Below, piece by piece: positions 1 through 5,485 of a stretch of 5,485 nt of DNA. The notes under the pieces were generated by a model that was not told where the DNA came from, did no database searches, and saw only the letters and a program-made list of their open reading frames with translations. Numbering within the stretch: position 1 is the stretch's first letter; every line of letters starts with the position of its first letter. Position numbers and translations under genes: made by a program. This DNA comes from an uncultured Clostridia bacterium (lineage in GTDB: Bacteria; Bacillota; Clostridia; HGM11514), in contig CABSMD010000181.1 in assembly GCA_902478725.1 (NCBI GenBank), positions 1 through 5,485 of the forward strand, written 5' to 3'.

Positions 1-799
1 GGGTATAGTAGATGGTTCCCTCGTCCAAAAACAAGTCGGCGATCTTTTCGGTCTCGGCCACGGTACCACCGGGATTGTTCCGAAGATCCAGCACCAGGGA
101 TATCGCGCCCTCTTTTTCAACCTTTTTTAACGCCTTTTTGAATTCGTCATAGGTATTGGAATTAAAGCTGGTGATCCGAAGATAACCGATGGTATCGCTC
201 AGCATCCTATCCTTAACGGTTATCGTGTGCACCACATCACGCACAACCTCAATATCCATCGTCTCACCGCCCCTTTGGACGGTTATTTTTAACTTTTCCT
301 TCTTCGGTCCATCCTTGAGGCGTTTCACCACATCGGTCAGCTTTTCCCCGATGACGGATTCGTCATTGATTTTTATGAATTTGTCGCCCGCCTGGATACC
401 GGCCTGGAACGCCGGCGAATCCTCAATCACGGATATGACGGTGGTAACCATATCCTCCGGGTCCACCATGACCTCCACGCCGATGCCCAAAAACTCACCC
501 TTGGTCTGCTCTTCCACCGCCTGCAAGTCCTCCGATGAAAGGTAGGTGGAATAGGGGTCTTCCAGCGTCGCGATCATACCATAGCATGCGCCGTCAAACA
601 TGGTATTTTTATCATAATCATATAAATAATGATCCTTCACAAGCTCCTGAATCTTCTTATACTGCGCAATCTGGTTGCCGTCTCCCGACAGGCTGATCGC
701 GCCATAAAAAAGCGTTGTAATCACGATCGTGATAATAGCGGTAAGGATCATGACAACAAGGGCAAATTTTACCAAGAAAGATTTGCTGTATTTCTCCAA
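1..799 (-). CDS. S41 family C-terminal processing protease (CtpA/CtpB-like), N-terminal part, 3' end outside window
   Basis: Membrane-anchored serine protease acting outside the membrane; family members cleave near the C-termini of exported proteins. The visible 266 residues show a short basic N-terminus, one hydrophobic segment (about 10-33) that anchors the protein, the family motif DPYSTYL (81-87), a PDZ domain (about 98-180, starting GEFLGIGVEV) for substrate binding, and the start of the protease core with GYLRITSF (205-212) and DLRNNPGG (238-245). The catalytic Ser and Lys lie beyond the window, so activity cannot be judged. The start is a TTG at 799-797, six bases after AGGAGGG; the first in-frame ATG is inside the membrane segment, so TTG is preferred. 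It lies 60 bases after the FlaR-like gene. In many Firmicutes an S41 gene sits close to ftsEX, as here, which suggests a cell-envelope role. The family is certain; the substrate is not known. Confidence 0.93.
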   Translation of the reverse strand, partial: MEKYSKSFLVKFALVVMILTAIITIVITTLFYGAISLSGDGNQIAQYKKIQELVKDHYLYDYDKNTMFDGACYGMIATLEDPYSTYLSSEDLQAVEEQTKGEFLGIGVEVMVDPEDMVTTVISVIEDSPAFQAGIQAGDKFIKINDESVIGEKLTDVVKRLKDGPKKEKLKITVQRGGETMDIEVVRDVVHTITVKDRMLSDTIGYLRITSFNSNTYDEFKKALKKVEKEGAISLVLDLRNNPGGTVAETEKIADLFLDEGTIYYT

Positions 800-805
800 T
801 CGATT

Positions 806-812
806 CCCTCCT
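806..812 (-). promoter_or_regulatory. Ribosome binding site fixing the TTG start of the S41 protease gene
   Basis: On the minus strand this reads AGGAGGG, a near-perfect Shine-Dalgarno sequence, six bases before the TTG at 799. No ATG or GTG lies at suitable spacing in frame, so this site decides the start. Confidence 0.85.
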
Positions 813-823
813 GTCCCGTACTA

Positions 824-852
824 GTATTAACATATGCAAAACCGGTATGCAA
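824..852 (-). promoter_or_regulatory. Possible promoter for the S41 protease gene
   Basis: Minus-strand TTGCAT (852-847) and TAATAC (829-824) are separated by exactly 17 bases, and the -10 is preceded by TG one base upstream (extended -10 form). Each hexamer matches the sigma-A consensus only at three positions, so the case is weak. It would start transcription about 18 bases before the TTG codon, leaving room for the ribosome binding site. Confidence 0.25.
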
Positions 853-853
853 A
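833..853. repeat. Pair of 8-bp direct repeats flanking a small palindrome
   Basis: TATGCAAA occurs at 833-840 and again at 846-853 on the plus strand, 13 bases apart start to start, with the palindrome ACCGGT (841-846) between them. It lies in the 60-base gap before the S41 gene and overlaps the possible promoter there. It could be a protein-binding site or chance. Confidence 0.35.
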
Positions 854-859
854 CATGCC

Positions 860-1366
860 TTAGATTCGGGACAAAAACTGTCTGCATTCCTTCCTGTTAT
901 GGAGAAGGATAATCTCCTTCCCTTCCAACTCTCCAATTCTTTTATAAATCTTGTCCCGGTTTTTCCGATTAAAATTCCAAACATATTTTAAAAACGCAGG
1001 GTCGAACCGTTCCGGACAGTTCTGACCCATATCCTCACGAGTTTTTCCATAGTTCAACAAGACACGCTTCAGTACGCCATAGACGCACAGCCAGCGCGGA
1101 AAATCCATATAAATTACTGTATCACAGCACGACATCCGCCATGCCATGGTGCGGCTGAAATTGCCGTCCATGATCCAGCGGGGCTTACCTAGTTCTACTT
1201 TTAATGCTCCATCAAAATCCTCATTCGTTACCGGAGTCCAGTTACCACGCCAATACAACCGATCCAGATGAACAACGGGAAGCCCAAGCCTTTGAGACAA
1301 TTGCTTTGACAATGTAGATTTTCCGCATCCACAGCAACCGATCACAACGATCCGTTCTCCCGGCAT
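860..1366 (-). CDS. FlaR/adenylate-kinase-like P-loop NTPase ("DNA topology modulation protein" family)
   Basis: Small cytoplasmic P-loop protein of 168 aa, a usual length for this family. The Walker A loop is G10-C-C-G-C-G-K-S-T18. Further family marks are VVHLDRLYW (31-39), WIMDGNFSRT (64-73), DTVIYMDFPRWL (82-93) and the lid-like NYGKTREDMGQNCPERFD stretch (105-122). Family members are called DNA topology modulation protein FlaR or adenylate kinase-like ATPase; they resemble nucleotide or small-molecule kinases and the real substrate is generally unknown, so none is assigned. The ATG at 1366 follows a G-rich, modest ribosome binding site (GGGGG, seven bases upstream) and places the P-loop at the usual distance from the N-terminus. 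The protein carries eight cysteines, three of them inside the P-loop. It sits between the M23 hydrolase (52-base gap) and the S41 protease (60-base gap) with no clear functional link to either. Confidence 0.87.
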   Translation of the reverse strand: MPGERIVVIGCCGCGKSTLSKQLSQRLGLPVVHLDRLYWRGNWTPVTNEDFDGALKVELGKPRWIMDGNFSRTMAWRMSCCDTVIYMDFPRWLCVYGVLKRVLLNYGKTREDMGQNCPERFDPAFLKYVWNFNRKNRDKIYKRIGELEGKEIILLHNRKECRQFLSRI

Positions 1367-1394
1367 GTTCTGACCCCCGCATCCATATTCTTAA

Positions 1395-1423
1395 ATTGTA
1401 CTGATAGACTGGTTACGTTTACA
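1395..1423 (-). promoter_or_regulatory. Possible promoter for the FlaR-like gene
   Basis: Minus-strand TGTAAA (1423-1418) and TACAAT (1400-1395) are 17 bases apart. The -10 matches TATAAT at five of six positions, the -35 matches TTGACA at three. The -35 overlaps the stop codon of the M23 gene. Transcription would begin about 22 bases before the FlaR-like ATG. This would let the gene be expressed apart from ftsEX, but the evidence is spacing and motif match only. Confidence 0.35.
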
Positions 1424-2615
1424 GATAATTTAACGGATTTTGTGGCACACCATTGATACGTACCTCAAAATGCAGGTGGGGACCCGTAGAATAGCCGGTG
1501 CTGCCGACTCTGGCAATCGGATCACCCTTTTTTACGGATGTCCCGGCAGAAACCAGGTTTACGCTATGGTGTCCATACAATGTGGAAACACCGCCGCCGT
1601 GGTTGATGACAACATAGTTGCCATATCCACCAGTGTTAAACTCGGAGATAAGCACCACCCCATCCGCCGCAGCCAAAACGGTTGTGCCGTACGGTGCGCC
1701 GATATCGAGGCCGGTATGCTTCTCCGGCTTTCCGGTGATCGGACTGATCCGGTTTACAAAGGAATCAGTCAAGGGATAATTGCTGGCAAACGGCCACGAA
1801 AGGGGACCGCCCGAAAAATTCAAAGGCGCGCTTGCACCGCCGCTGCCTTGGCTCTGCTGCCGCTTGGCGGCTTCCTCCGCTTCCTTCAGCTTTTGTTGAA
1901 TTCGCTGGTTGGCCTGCTCCGCCGCCCTTTCATACTCTTCTATTGCACGTTTTAACGAATCTGCATCGGCTGTCAGCCGGTCAATCTCCTGCTGGGATTT
2001 GTCGATCTCTGTCTGCAATTCGTTTCGTTTGGTAACCTGCTGGGCCTTTGCTCCCTCCAGCTCCGATTTCTTTTGATCTACAACCGCTTTTTTATCTACG
2101 ACCTCCTGCTTGTCCTGTTCAAATTTCTGCAAAAGATCACTATCATACTGTGCGATCGTCTGCACCGCTTCGATCCGATACAGGAGATCGGAAAAGCTTT
2201 TGGCATTTACCAGCACATCGAGCATGCCCAAAGAGCCGTTCTCATACATCACCCGCAGGCGTTTGCGGAACAGGTCGTCCTGCACCTCGATACGCTGCTG
2301 GGCACTCTCGATTTCACGATTTAAATTGTTGATCTCATATTCTGTATCCGCTATCTGACTGTCTAATGCATCAACTTCCGCCTGGATACCGTTGATCTTT
2401 ACATCCAGTTCCTTTTTGACCCCCAGCACCTGATCCTTCTGCTGATTAGTCTGGTCAAGGTTCTGCTGTGCCTCCTGCTGTTTCTGCTTGGCATTATTAA
2501 TGATGTCCTGATCGCTCTCCGCCATGACAAGGGAATAAATTCCCGGAATGACGGCGGACAATACAAACACTGACAGAATCACGATAGCTGTAATAACGAC
2601 CGTTCTTTGCTTCAT
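1419..2615 (-). CDS. Coiled-coil M23 peptidoglycan hydrolase (EnvC/LytM-type), probable FtsEX partner
   Basis: Exported zinc endopeptidase expected to cut peptide cross-links in peptidoglycan. Of 398 residues, 6-30 form a hydrophobic signal segment with a possible cleavage site after V-M-A32; it could instead stay as an anchor. Two long Gln/Glu/Lys-rich coiled-coil regions follow (about 37-118 and 160-255), separated by RVMYENGSLGMLDVLVNAKS (121-140), a stretch typical of Gram-positive PcsB/EnvC-like proteins. After a Gly/Ser/Gln linker (252-263) comes the M23 domain (about 270-398). Its metal and catalytic residues are all present: H300 and D304 (HTGLD), H349 (YGHH), and H380 and H382 (HLHFE). 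Unlike E. coli EnvC, whose LytM domain is degenerate, this protein should be an enzyme itself. GGGGAGGT (2629-2622) precedes the ATG. The gene starts 57 bases after ftsX with no terminator between, so co-transcription is likely. The FtsX partnership is inferred from position and coiled coil. Confidence 0.93.
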   Translation of the reverse strand: MKQRTVVITAIVILSVFVLSAVIPGIYSLVMAESDQDIINNAKQKQQEAQQNLDQTNQQKDQVLGVKKELDVKINGIQAEVDALDSQIADTEYEINNLNREIESAQQRIEVQDDLFRKRLRVMYENGSLGMLDVLVNAKSFSDLLYRIEAVQTIAQYDSDLLQKFEQDKQEVVDKKAVVDQKKSELEGAKAQQVTKRNELQTEIDKSQQEIDRLTADADSLKRAIEEYERAAEQANQRIQQKLKEAEEAAKRQQSQGSGGASAPLNFSGGPLSWPFASNYPLTDSFVNRISPITGKPEKHTGLDIGAPYGTTVLAAADGVVLISEFNTGGYGNYVVINHGGGVSTLYGHHSVNLVSAGTSVKKGDPIARVGSTGYSTGPHLHFEVRINGVPQNPLNYL

Positions 2616-2672
2616 AAATAAACCTCCCCTTCGCCTTATCCTATCCGATCTATTTGACTCAATTTATCTCAC

Positions 2673-3569
2673 TCATACCTTCAAATGCTTTCTGACCGAA
2701 ATAACGCTGCCGATTGCGCCGCTGAGCATACCCAAAACGACCGAGGAAAGCGACATGATACCAATCACATCCCCAAAATCTTTCAGTGTAAAGGCAATTC
2801 CAAAGCCACCAAGCATACTGAGAACTCCGTTGGTTATGTACCCATAAGTATAGGACATAATCAGAATGGAAAGCAGCGCGGCGATCAAGCCGATGGCCAT
2901 ACCCTCCACAATAAAGGGCCAGCGGATAAACCAGTTGGTCGCACCAATAAATTTCATGATGTTGATCTCCTTACGTCTTGCGTAAACCGCGATCCGGATG
3001 GTATTGGTAATAATCGAAATCGATATGATCAGCAGAAGAACATAGATCCAGATGCTGACGATATTGACGATACGGGTGATTCTCAAAAGTGCGTCCACCA
3101 CATGCGTACTGCTTTTGACTTCGGCTACGCCGTCAATCTTTGCAATCTCCTGTTCCACAGCGCTTGATTGCCCGATATCATTCAGGACAGCAAAATATGT
3201 ATCCCGCAGAGGATTGTTCAGCTCCAGCCCGTCAAAATAGTCGCTGTTTCCGACAGTCTCTTTCATCTGCTGCAATCCCTCTTCTTTGGTCACCAGCCGG
3301 TTGGCCTTGACCCCTACCGTATTTACGATCTGTTCCCCGATTTCGGCCGTTTTCGCGTCGTCGGCATTTTCATCTATAATAATTTGCAGCTCGTATTCAT
3401 CCCGTATCTGCGATACCATATGGTCAACATTCAGGGTAATAATCAAAAACAGGCTGAATATCAAAAGACTGGCCGTAACCGTCATGATGGATGCCAAGCT
3501 CATCAGCCGGTTGATCCAGATACTCTTTAGCCCTTCGGTCACAAAATATTTAAACGATCGGAGCTTCAT
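2673..3569 (-). CDS. ftsX: Cell division ABC transporter-like permease FtsX
   Basis: Membrane subunit of the FtsEX complex, which passes the ATPase cycle of FtsE across the membrane to switch on peptidoglycan hydrolases. At 298 aa it has the standard length and topology: cytoplasmic N-terminus (MKLRSFKYFVTEGLKSIW), TM1 about 23-46, a large outside loop about 47-165 that in studied homologues binds the hydrolase coiled coil, TM2 about 167-191, TM3 about 217-240 and TM4 about 268-292. The conserved ARRKEINIMKFIGATNWFIR segment (197-216) before TM3 is the FtsX-family signature and likely touches FtsE. The ATG at 3569 lies inside the end of ftsE, overlapping by 20 bases, and its AGGAG site (3580-3576) is also inside ftsE, pointing to coupled translation of the pair. 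The M23 hydrolase follows directly. The identification is firm. Confidence 0.97.
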   Translation of the reverse strand: MKLRSFKYFVTEGLKSIWINRLMSLASIMTVTASLLIFSLFLIITLNVDHMVSQIRDEYELQIIIDENADDAKTAEIGEQIVNTVGVKANRLVTKEEGLQQMKETVGNSDYFDGLELNNPLRDTYFAVLNDIGQSSAVEQEIAKIDGVAEVKSSTHVVDALLRITRIVNIVSIWIYVLLLIISISIITNTIRIAVYARRKEINIMKFIGATNWFIRWPFIVEGMAIGLIAALLSILIMSYTYGYITNGVLSMLGGFGIAFTLKDFGDVIGIMSLSSVVLGMLSGAIGSVISVRKHLKV

Positions 3570-4242
3570 AATACTCTCCTCTCTCTTCGTCGCTCAAAAG
3601 TCTGCCGTCGTTAATCGTAATGACCCGCTTTTTCATTGAGTTGACCATATCACGGTCATGGGTCACAACCAGTACGGTCGTACCGTGCCGGTTGATTTCA
3701 TCCAAAAGCTGCATAATATCCGACGAGTTCTGCGGATCGAGATTTCCGGTTGGCTCATCCGCGATCAAAACGGGCGGATTATTCGCCAATGCACGCGCCA
3801 TCGCGACGCGCTGCTGTTCCCCGCCGGACAGCTCATCCGGATAGGAATGCGCCTTCTGTGACAGCCCCACCATAGAAAGCAGGTTCGGCACCGTTCGCCG
3901 GATCTCGCGTGGCGACGCGCCAATGATCTCCATGGCAAAGGCCACGTTCCCGCGTACCGTCTTTTTGGGTAGCAGACGGAAGTCCTGAAATACCATCCCC
4001 ACGCTGCGGCGCAGATACGGCACCTTTGCAGCCGGCAACTTGGTAACATCAAAAGAATTTACAATAATGCTGCCCGAGGTTACTGTCTCCTCATGGGTAA
4101 TCAGCTTGGTTATCGTAGATTTTCCGGCACCCGACTTTCCGATGATAAAGGCAAAATCCCCCTTCGCAATATGAAAGGACACATTGTCAAGAGCCCTGGT
4201 ACCGTTTTCGTAAACTTTCGTCACATTGGAGAATGTAACCAA
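3550..4242 (-). CDS. ftsE: Cell division ATP-binding protein FtsE
   Basis: Cytoplasmic ABC ATPase that pairs with FtsX to drive regulated peptidoglycan hydrolysis. Its 230 residues carry every ABC motif in order: Walker A GKSGAGKST (35-43), Q-loop Q86 in VFQDFRLLP, signature LSGGEQQR (138-145), Walker B VLIADEP (158-164) with E163 as catalytic base, D-loop NLDP, and H-loop H195 (VTHD). The VFQDFRLLPKKTVRGNVAF stretch is characteristic of FtsE within the ABC family. The start codon is TTG at 4242-4240: an in-frame TGA lies immediately upstream, the predicted N-terminus MVTFSNVTKVYENG matches the family, and GAGGTG (4255-4250) is seven bases before it. The C-terminal codons overlap ftsX by 20 bases. 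The gene lies 65 bases after the regulator gene, behind a terminator-like hairpin, so its transcription may depend on read-through from upstream or on a promoter I cannot see. Confidence 0.97.
   Translation of the reverse strand: MVTFSNVTKVYENGTRALDNVSFHIAKGDFAFIIGKSGAGKSTITKLITHEETVTSGSIIVNSFDVTKLPAAKVPYLRRSVGMVFQDFRLLPKKTVRGNVAFAMEIIGASPREIRRTVPNLLSMVGLSQKAHSYPDELSGGEQQRVAMARALANNPPVLIADEPTGNLDPQNSSDIMQLLDEINRHGTTVLVVTHDRDMVNSMKKRVITINDGRLLSDEERGEYYEAPIV
3576..3580 (-). promoter_or_regulatory. ftsX ribosome binding site embedded in the ftsE coding end
   Basis: Minus-strand AGGAG lies six bases before the ftsX ATG and within the last codons of ftsE (the Glu-Arg-Gly-Glu stretch). Ribosomes finishing ftsE would pass over it, which fits translational coupling and balanced FtsE:FtsX production. 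Confidence 0.8.
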
Positions 4243-4249
4243 TCAATGA

Positions 4250-4255
4250 CACCTC
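4250..4255 (-). promoter_or_regulatory. Ribosome binding site for the TTG start of ftsE
   Basis: Minus-strand GAGGTG sits seven bases before the TTG at 4242. With an in-frame TGA at 4245-4243, there is no upstream alternative, so the site and the TTG together define the ftsE start. The site lies 10 to 20 bases downstream of the hairpin's U-rich tail. Confidence 0.7.
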
Positions 4256-4260
4256 GATTC

Positions 4261-4304
4261 GTAACAAAGAAACTGTCCCCGCGCCCTTATGGAGTGGGGA
4301 CAAT
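4261..4304 (-). terminator. Terminator-like hairpin between the regulator gene and ftsE (terminator or attenuator)
   Basis: On the minus strand the arms ATTGTCCCC (4304-4296) and GGGGACAGT (4280-4272) pair over nine positions, eight Watson-Crick and one T-G, around a 15-base loop. They are followed by a T-rich run, TTCTTTGTTAC (4271-4261). The first arm begins three bases after the regulator's stop codon. This has the form of a Rho-independent terminator, though the T-run is broken by C and G and the loop is long, so it may be leaky. Because no clear promoter stands between it and ftsE, partial read-through is the simplest reading, which would set ftsEX level relative to the regulator. Confidence 0.65.
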
Positions 4305-4307
4305 CAT

Positions 4308-5393
4308 TTATATTTTCATGGGTTTCGATACCAGGTATTTCTTGACCATCATCGCAACCTTAAACACGATCGCGTCGTCAAACAAACGCAGGTCAAGCCC
4401 GGTAAGCTTATAAATCTTATCCAGCCGATAAACAAGCGTGTTGCGGTGAACATAAAGCTTTCTGGCCGTTTCCGATACGTTTAAGCTGTTTTCAAAAAAT
4501 TTCTGAATCGTTATTATTGTTTCCTGATCCAGCACATCTATTGATTCTTTTTTGAATATTTCACTCAAAAACATCTCACAAAGTCTGGTAGGCAGGTGGT
4601 AAATCAGCCTGCCGATCCCTAAATTGTCATAATTGACAATATTTTTTTCAGTATCAAATACCTTACCGACTTCCAAGGCGACCTGTGCCTCTTTAAAGGA
4701 ACGCGCCAGCTCCTTGATATTGTCGACAATGGTACCGATACCAATATTGATCTTGACATAAACCTCCACGCCAATGGTATCGACAATCGCCTTCGCAACC
4801 TTTTCCAACTCTTTTGACGTCGTGCCGGTTTTTACTTCTTTTATCAAAACGATGTCCTGCTCGTTTAAGCTGATAATGAAATCCTTGTTCTTTTCAGGAA
4901 ACATATTTTGCACGATGTCAAAGATCGAGACCTCTTCCCCCTCGGTCACACGGATGAGGAAGGCCACACGGTTGACCTCAGCAGGAATACGCAGTTCTTT
5001 TACCCGCAGATGGATATCGCCGGGCAGGATGTTATCTAAAATAATGTTTTTGATAAAATTCGCCTTATCATACTTTTCGTCATACAACTGCTTGAGGTTT
5101 GAAATGCTGACCGCAATCATGGAACAATAGGTTTTGGCCTCCTCGTCCTCCCCCTCCACGAATACGATATACTCCACCTTATTGCGCACGCCGATCACTT
5201 TATAGGTATACCCCTCGCATACAAAGATACCGAACGTATCGCCGAGCATCTCCTCCACCGGCTCGACAATTAGATTCAACATAGAGATATCGGAGCTTGC
5301 AATTGCGGTTGCGGTATCATCCAGTACACCTATTTTACGGCCAATCACGTCTTTTAACTGGTACATCATGTTTTGAAAAAGATTATTTGCCAT
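4308..5393 (-). CDS. PucR/CdaR-family transcriptional regulator
   Basis: Cytoplasmic DNA-binding regulator of 361 aa. The N-terminal part (about 1-105, with IGRKIGVLDDTATAIASSD at 17-35) looks like a ligand-sensing domain. The middle (about 113-245) fits the CdaR GGDEF-like domain, ending in the typical INIGIGTIVDNIKELARSFKEAQVALEVGK stretch. The C-terminus (about 289-350) is a PucR-type helix-turn-helix: LDQETIITIQKFFENSLNVSETARKLYVHRNTLVYRLDKI, with the NTLVYRLDKI hallmark. The reading frame extends 24 codons further to a TTG at 5465, but the ATG at 5393 is preferred because GGAG lies six bases before it and the upstream residues (MRGKSNKSHAETVK...) resemble no domain. CdaR proper senses sugar diacids and PucR controls purine use; neither pathway is seen here, and the ftsEX neighbourhood suggests a different, cell-wall-related signal. 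Ligand and targets are unknown. Confidence 0.88.
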   Translation of the reverse strand: MANNLFQNMMYQLKDVIGRKIGVLDDTATAIASSDISMLNLIVEPVEEMLGDTFGIFVCEGYTYKVIGVRNKVEYIVFVEGEDEEAKTYCSMIAVSISNLKQLYDEKYDKANFIKNIILDNILPGDIHLRVKELRIPAEVNRVAFLIRVTEGEEVSIFDIVQNMFPEKNKDFIISLNEQDIVLIKEVKTGTTSKELEKVAKAIVDTIGVEVYVKINIGIGTIVDNIKELARSFKEAQVALEVGKVFDTEKNIVNYDNLGIGRLIYHLPTRLCEMFLSEIFKKESIDVLDQETIITIQKFFENSLNVSETARKLYVHRNTLVYRLDKIYKLTGLDLRLFDDAIVFKVAMMVKKYLVSKPMKI

Positions 5394-5485
5394 ACCTGTC
5401 TCCATTTCTACGCAGAACACCCGTTTAACGGTTTCCGCGTGTGATTTATTTGATTTGCCCCGCAAGCGGAGCTATAGCCACCCAT
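5394..5485 (-). other. Leader region upstream of the regulator gene, no supported gene
   Basis: These 92 bases to the window edge hold the regulator's ribosome binding site and an 11-base perfect inverted repeat, CCGTTTAACGG (5421-5431), 27 bases before the start codon. No convincing sigma-A promoter is visible. An open frame enters from the edge with an ATG at 5485-5483 and stops at TAG (5410-5408); it is 25 codons long, has no visible ribosome binding site, and could be the tail of an upstream gene or nothing. Confidence 0.4.
5400..5403 (-). promoter_or_regulatory. Ribosome binding site supporting the internal ATG start of the regulator
   Basis: Minus-strand GGAG lies six bases before the ATG at 5393. 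The longer frame starting with TTG at 5465 and the ATG at 5405 lack comparable sites, so this favours the 361-residue protein over the 385-residue one. Confidence 0.6.

Noticed and set aside
189..545. Plus-strand open frame of 118 codons
   Set aside because: It lies entirely antisense to the S41 protease gene, whose domains are clear; its Ser/Thr-rich product resembles no family and no good ribosome binding site precedes it.
657..984. Minus-strand frames of 76 and 71 codons overlapping the S41 and FlaR-like genes
   Set aside because: They are out-of-frame shadows of two well-supported genes; the first shares the sequence of the S41 N-terminus in the wrong frame.
629..991. Plus-strand open frame of 120 codons
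   Set aside because: It spans the antisense of two recognisable minus-strand genes and the gap between them; no domain is recognisable in it.
1440..2358. Several plus-strand frames opposite the M23 gene
   Set aside because: They arise from the biased codon composition of the coiled-coil region; the minus-strand frame has a complete M23 active site.
2616..2672. Gap between ftsX and the M23 gene searched for promoter or terminator
   Set aside because: Only the M23 ribosome binding site is visible; no stem with a T-run and no convincing promoter.
3765..4052. Minus-strand 95-codon frame inside ftsE
   Set aside because: Arg/Trp/Cys-rich product in a different frame from ftsE, which carries all ABC motifs.
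5394..5465. N-terminal extension of the regulator to a TTG at 5465
   Set aside because: No ribosome binding site fits the TTG well, and a good one fits the ATG at 5393; the additional 24 residues look like leader sequence.
5455..5475. Hairpin GCTCC/GGGGC with a six-base loop near the window edge
   Set aside because: Stem of only five pairs including one G-T, and no T-run follows on either strand, so it is not a credible terminator.

Overview
The window reads as a chromosomal stretch from a Gram-positive anaerobe of the Bacillota, most likely class Clostridia. This rests on the gene content (a PucR/CdaR-type regulator, then ftsE, ftsX, a coiled-coil M23 peptidoglycan hydrolase and an S41 C-terminal processing protease), on strong AGGAGG-type ribosome binding sites, on several TTG starts and on mid-range base composition. 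I cannot name the genus. No RNA genes, CRISPR arrays, insertion sequences or phage genes are visible. All supported genes lie on the minus strand, so transcription runs from high to low coordinates, and nothing convincing is coded on the plus strand.

Layout in transcription order: (1) 5393-4308, a PucR/CdaR-family regulator of 361 aa, with a 92-base leader that runs to the window edge. (2) 4304-4261, a terminator-like hairpin directly after its stop codon. (3) 4242-3550 ftsE (TTG start), overlapping by 20 bases (4) 3569-2673 ftsX. (5) 2615-1419, a secreted or anchored coiled-coil M23 hydrolase with an intact metal site. (6) 1366-860, a FlaR/adenylate-kinase-like P-loop protein. (7) 799-1, the first 266 codons of an S41 (CtpA/CtpB-like) membrane-anchored protease (TTG start), cut off by the window edge before its catalytic serine and lysine.

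Working together: FtsE (ATPase) and FtsX (membrane subunit) form the ABC-type complex that turns on a peptidoglycan hydrolase outside the cell at division or during elongation. The M23 protein encoded immediately downstream is the natural candidate for that hydrolase. The S41 protease acts in the same compartment and could process or remove the hydrolase. The regulator and the hairpin sit where they could control how much transcription enters ftsEX. The FlaR-like gene has no obvious cell-wall role and looks like a passenger, possibly with its own promoter. This is a mostly known cell-wall module. The less familiar aspects are the regulator plus attenuator-like hairpin in front of ftsEX, and the kinase-like gene between hydrolase and protease.
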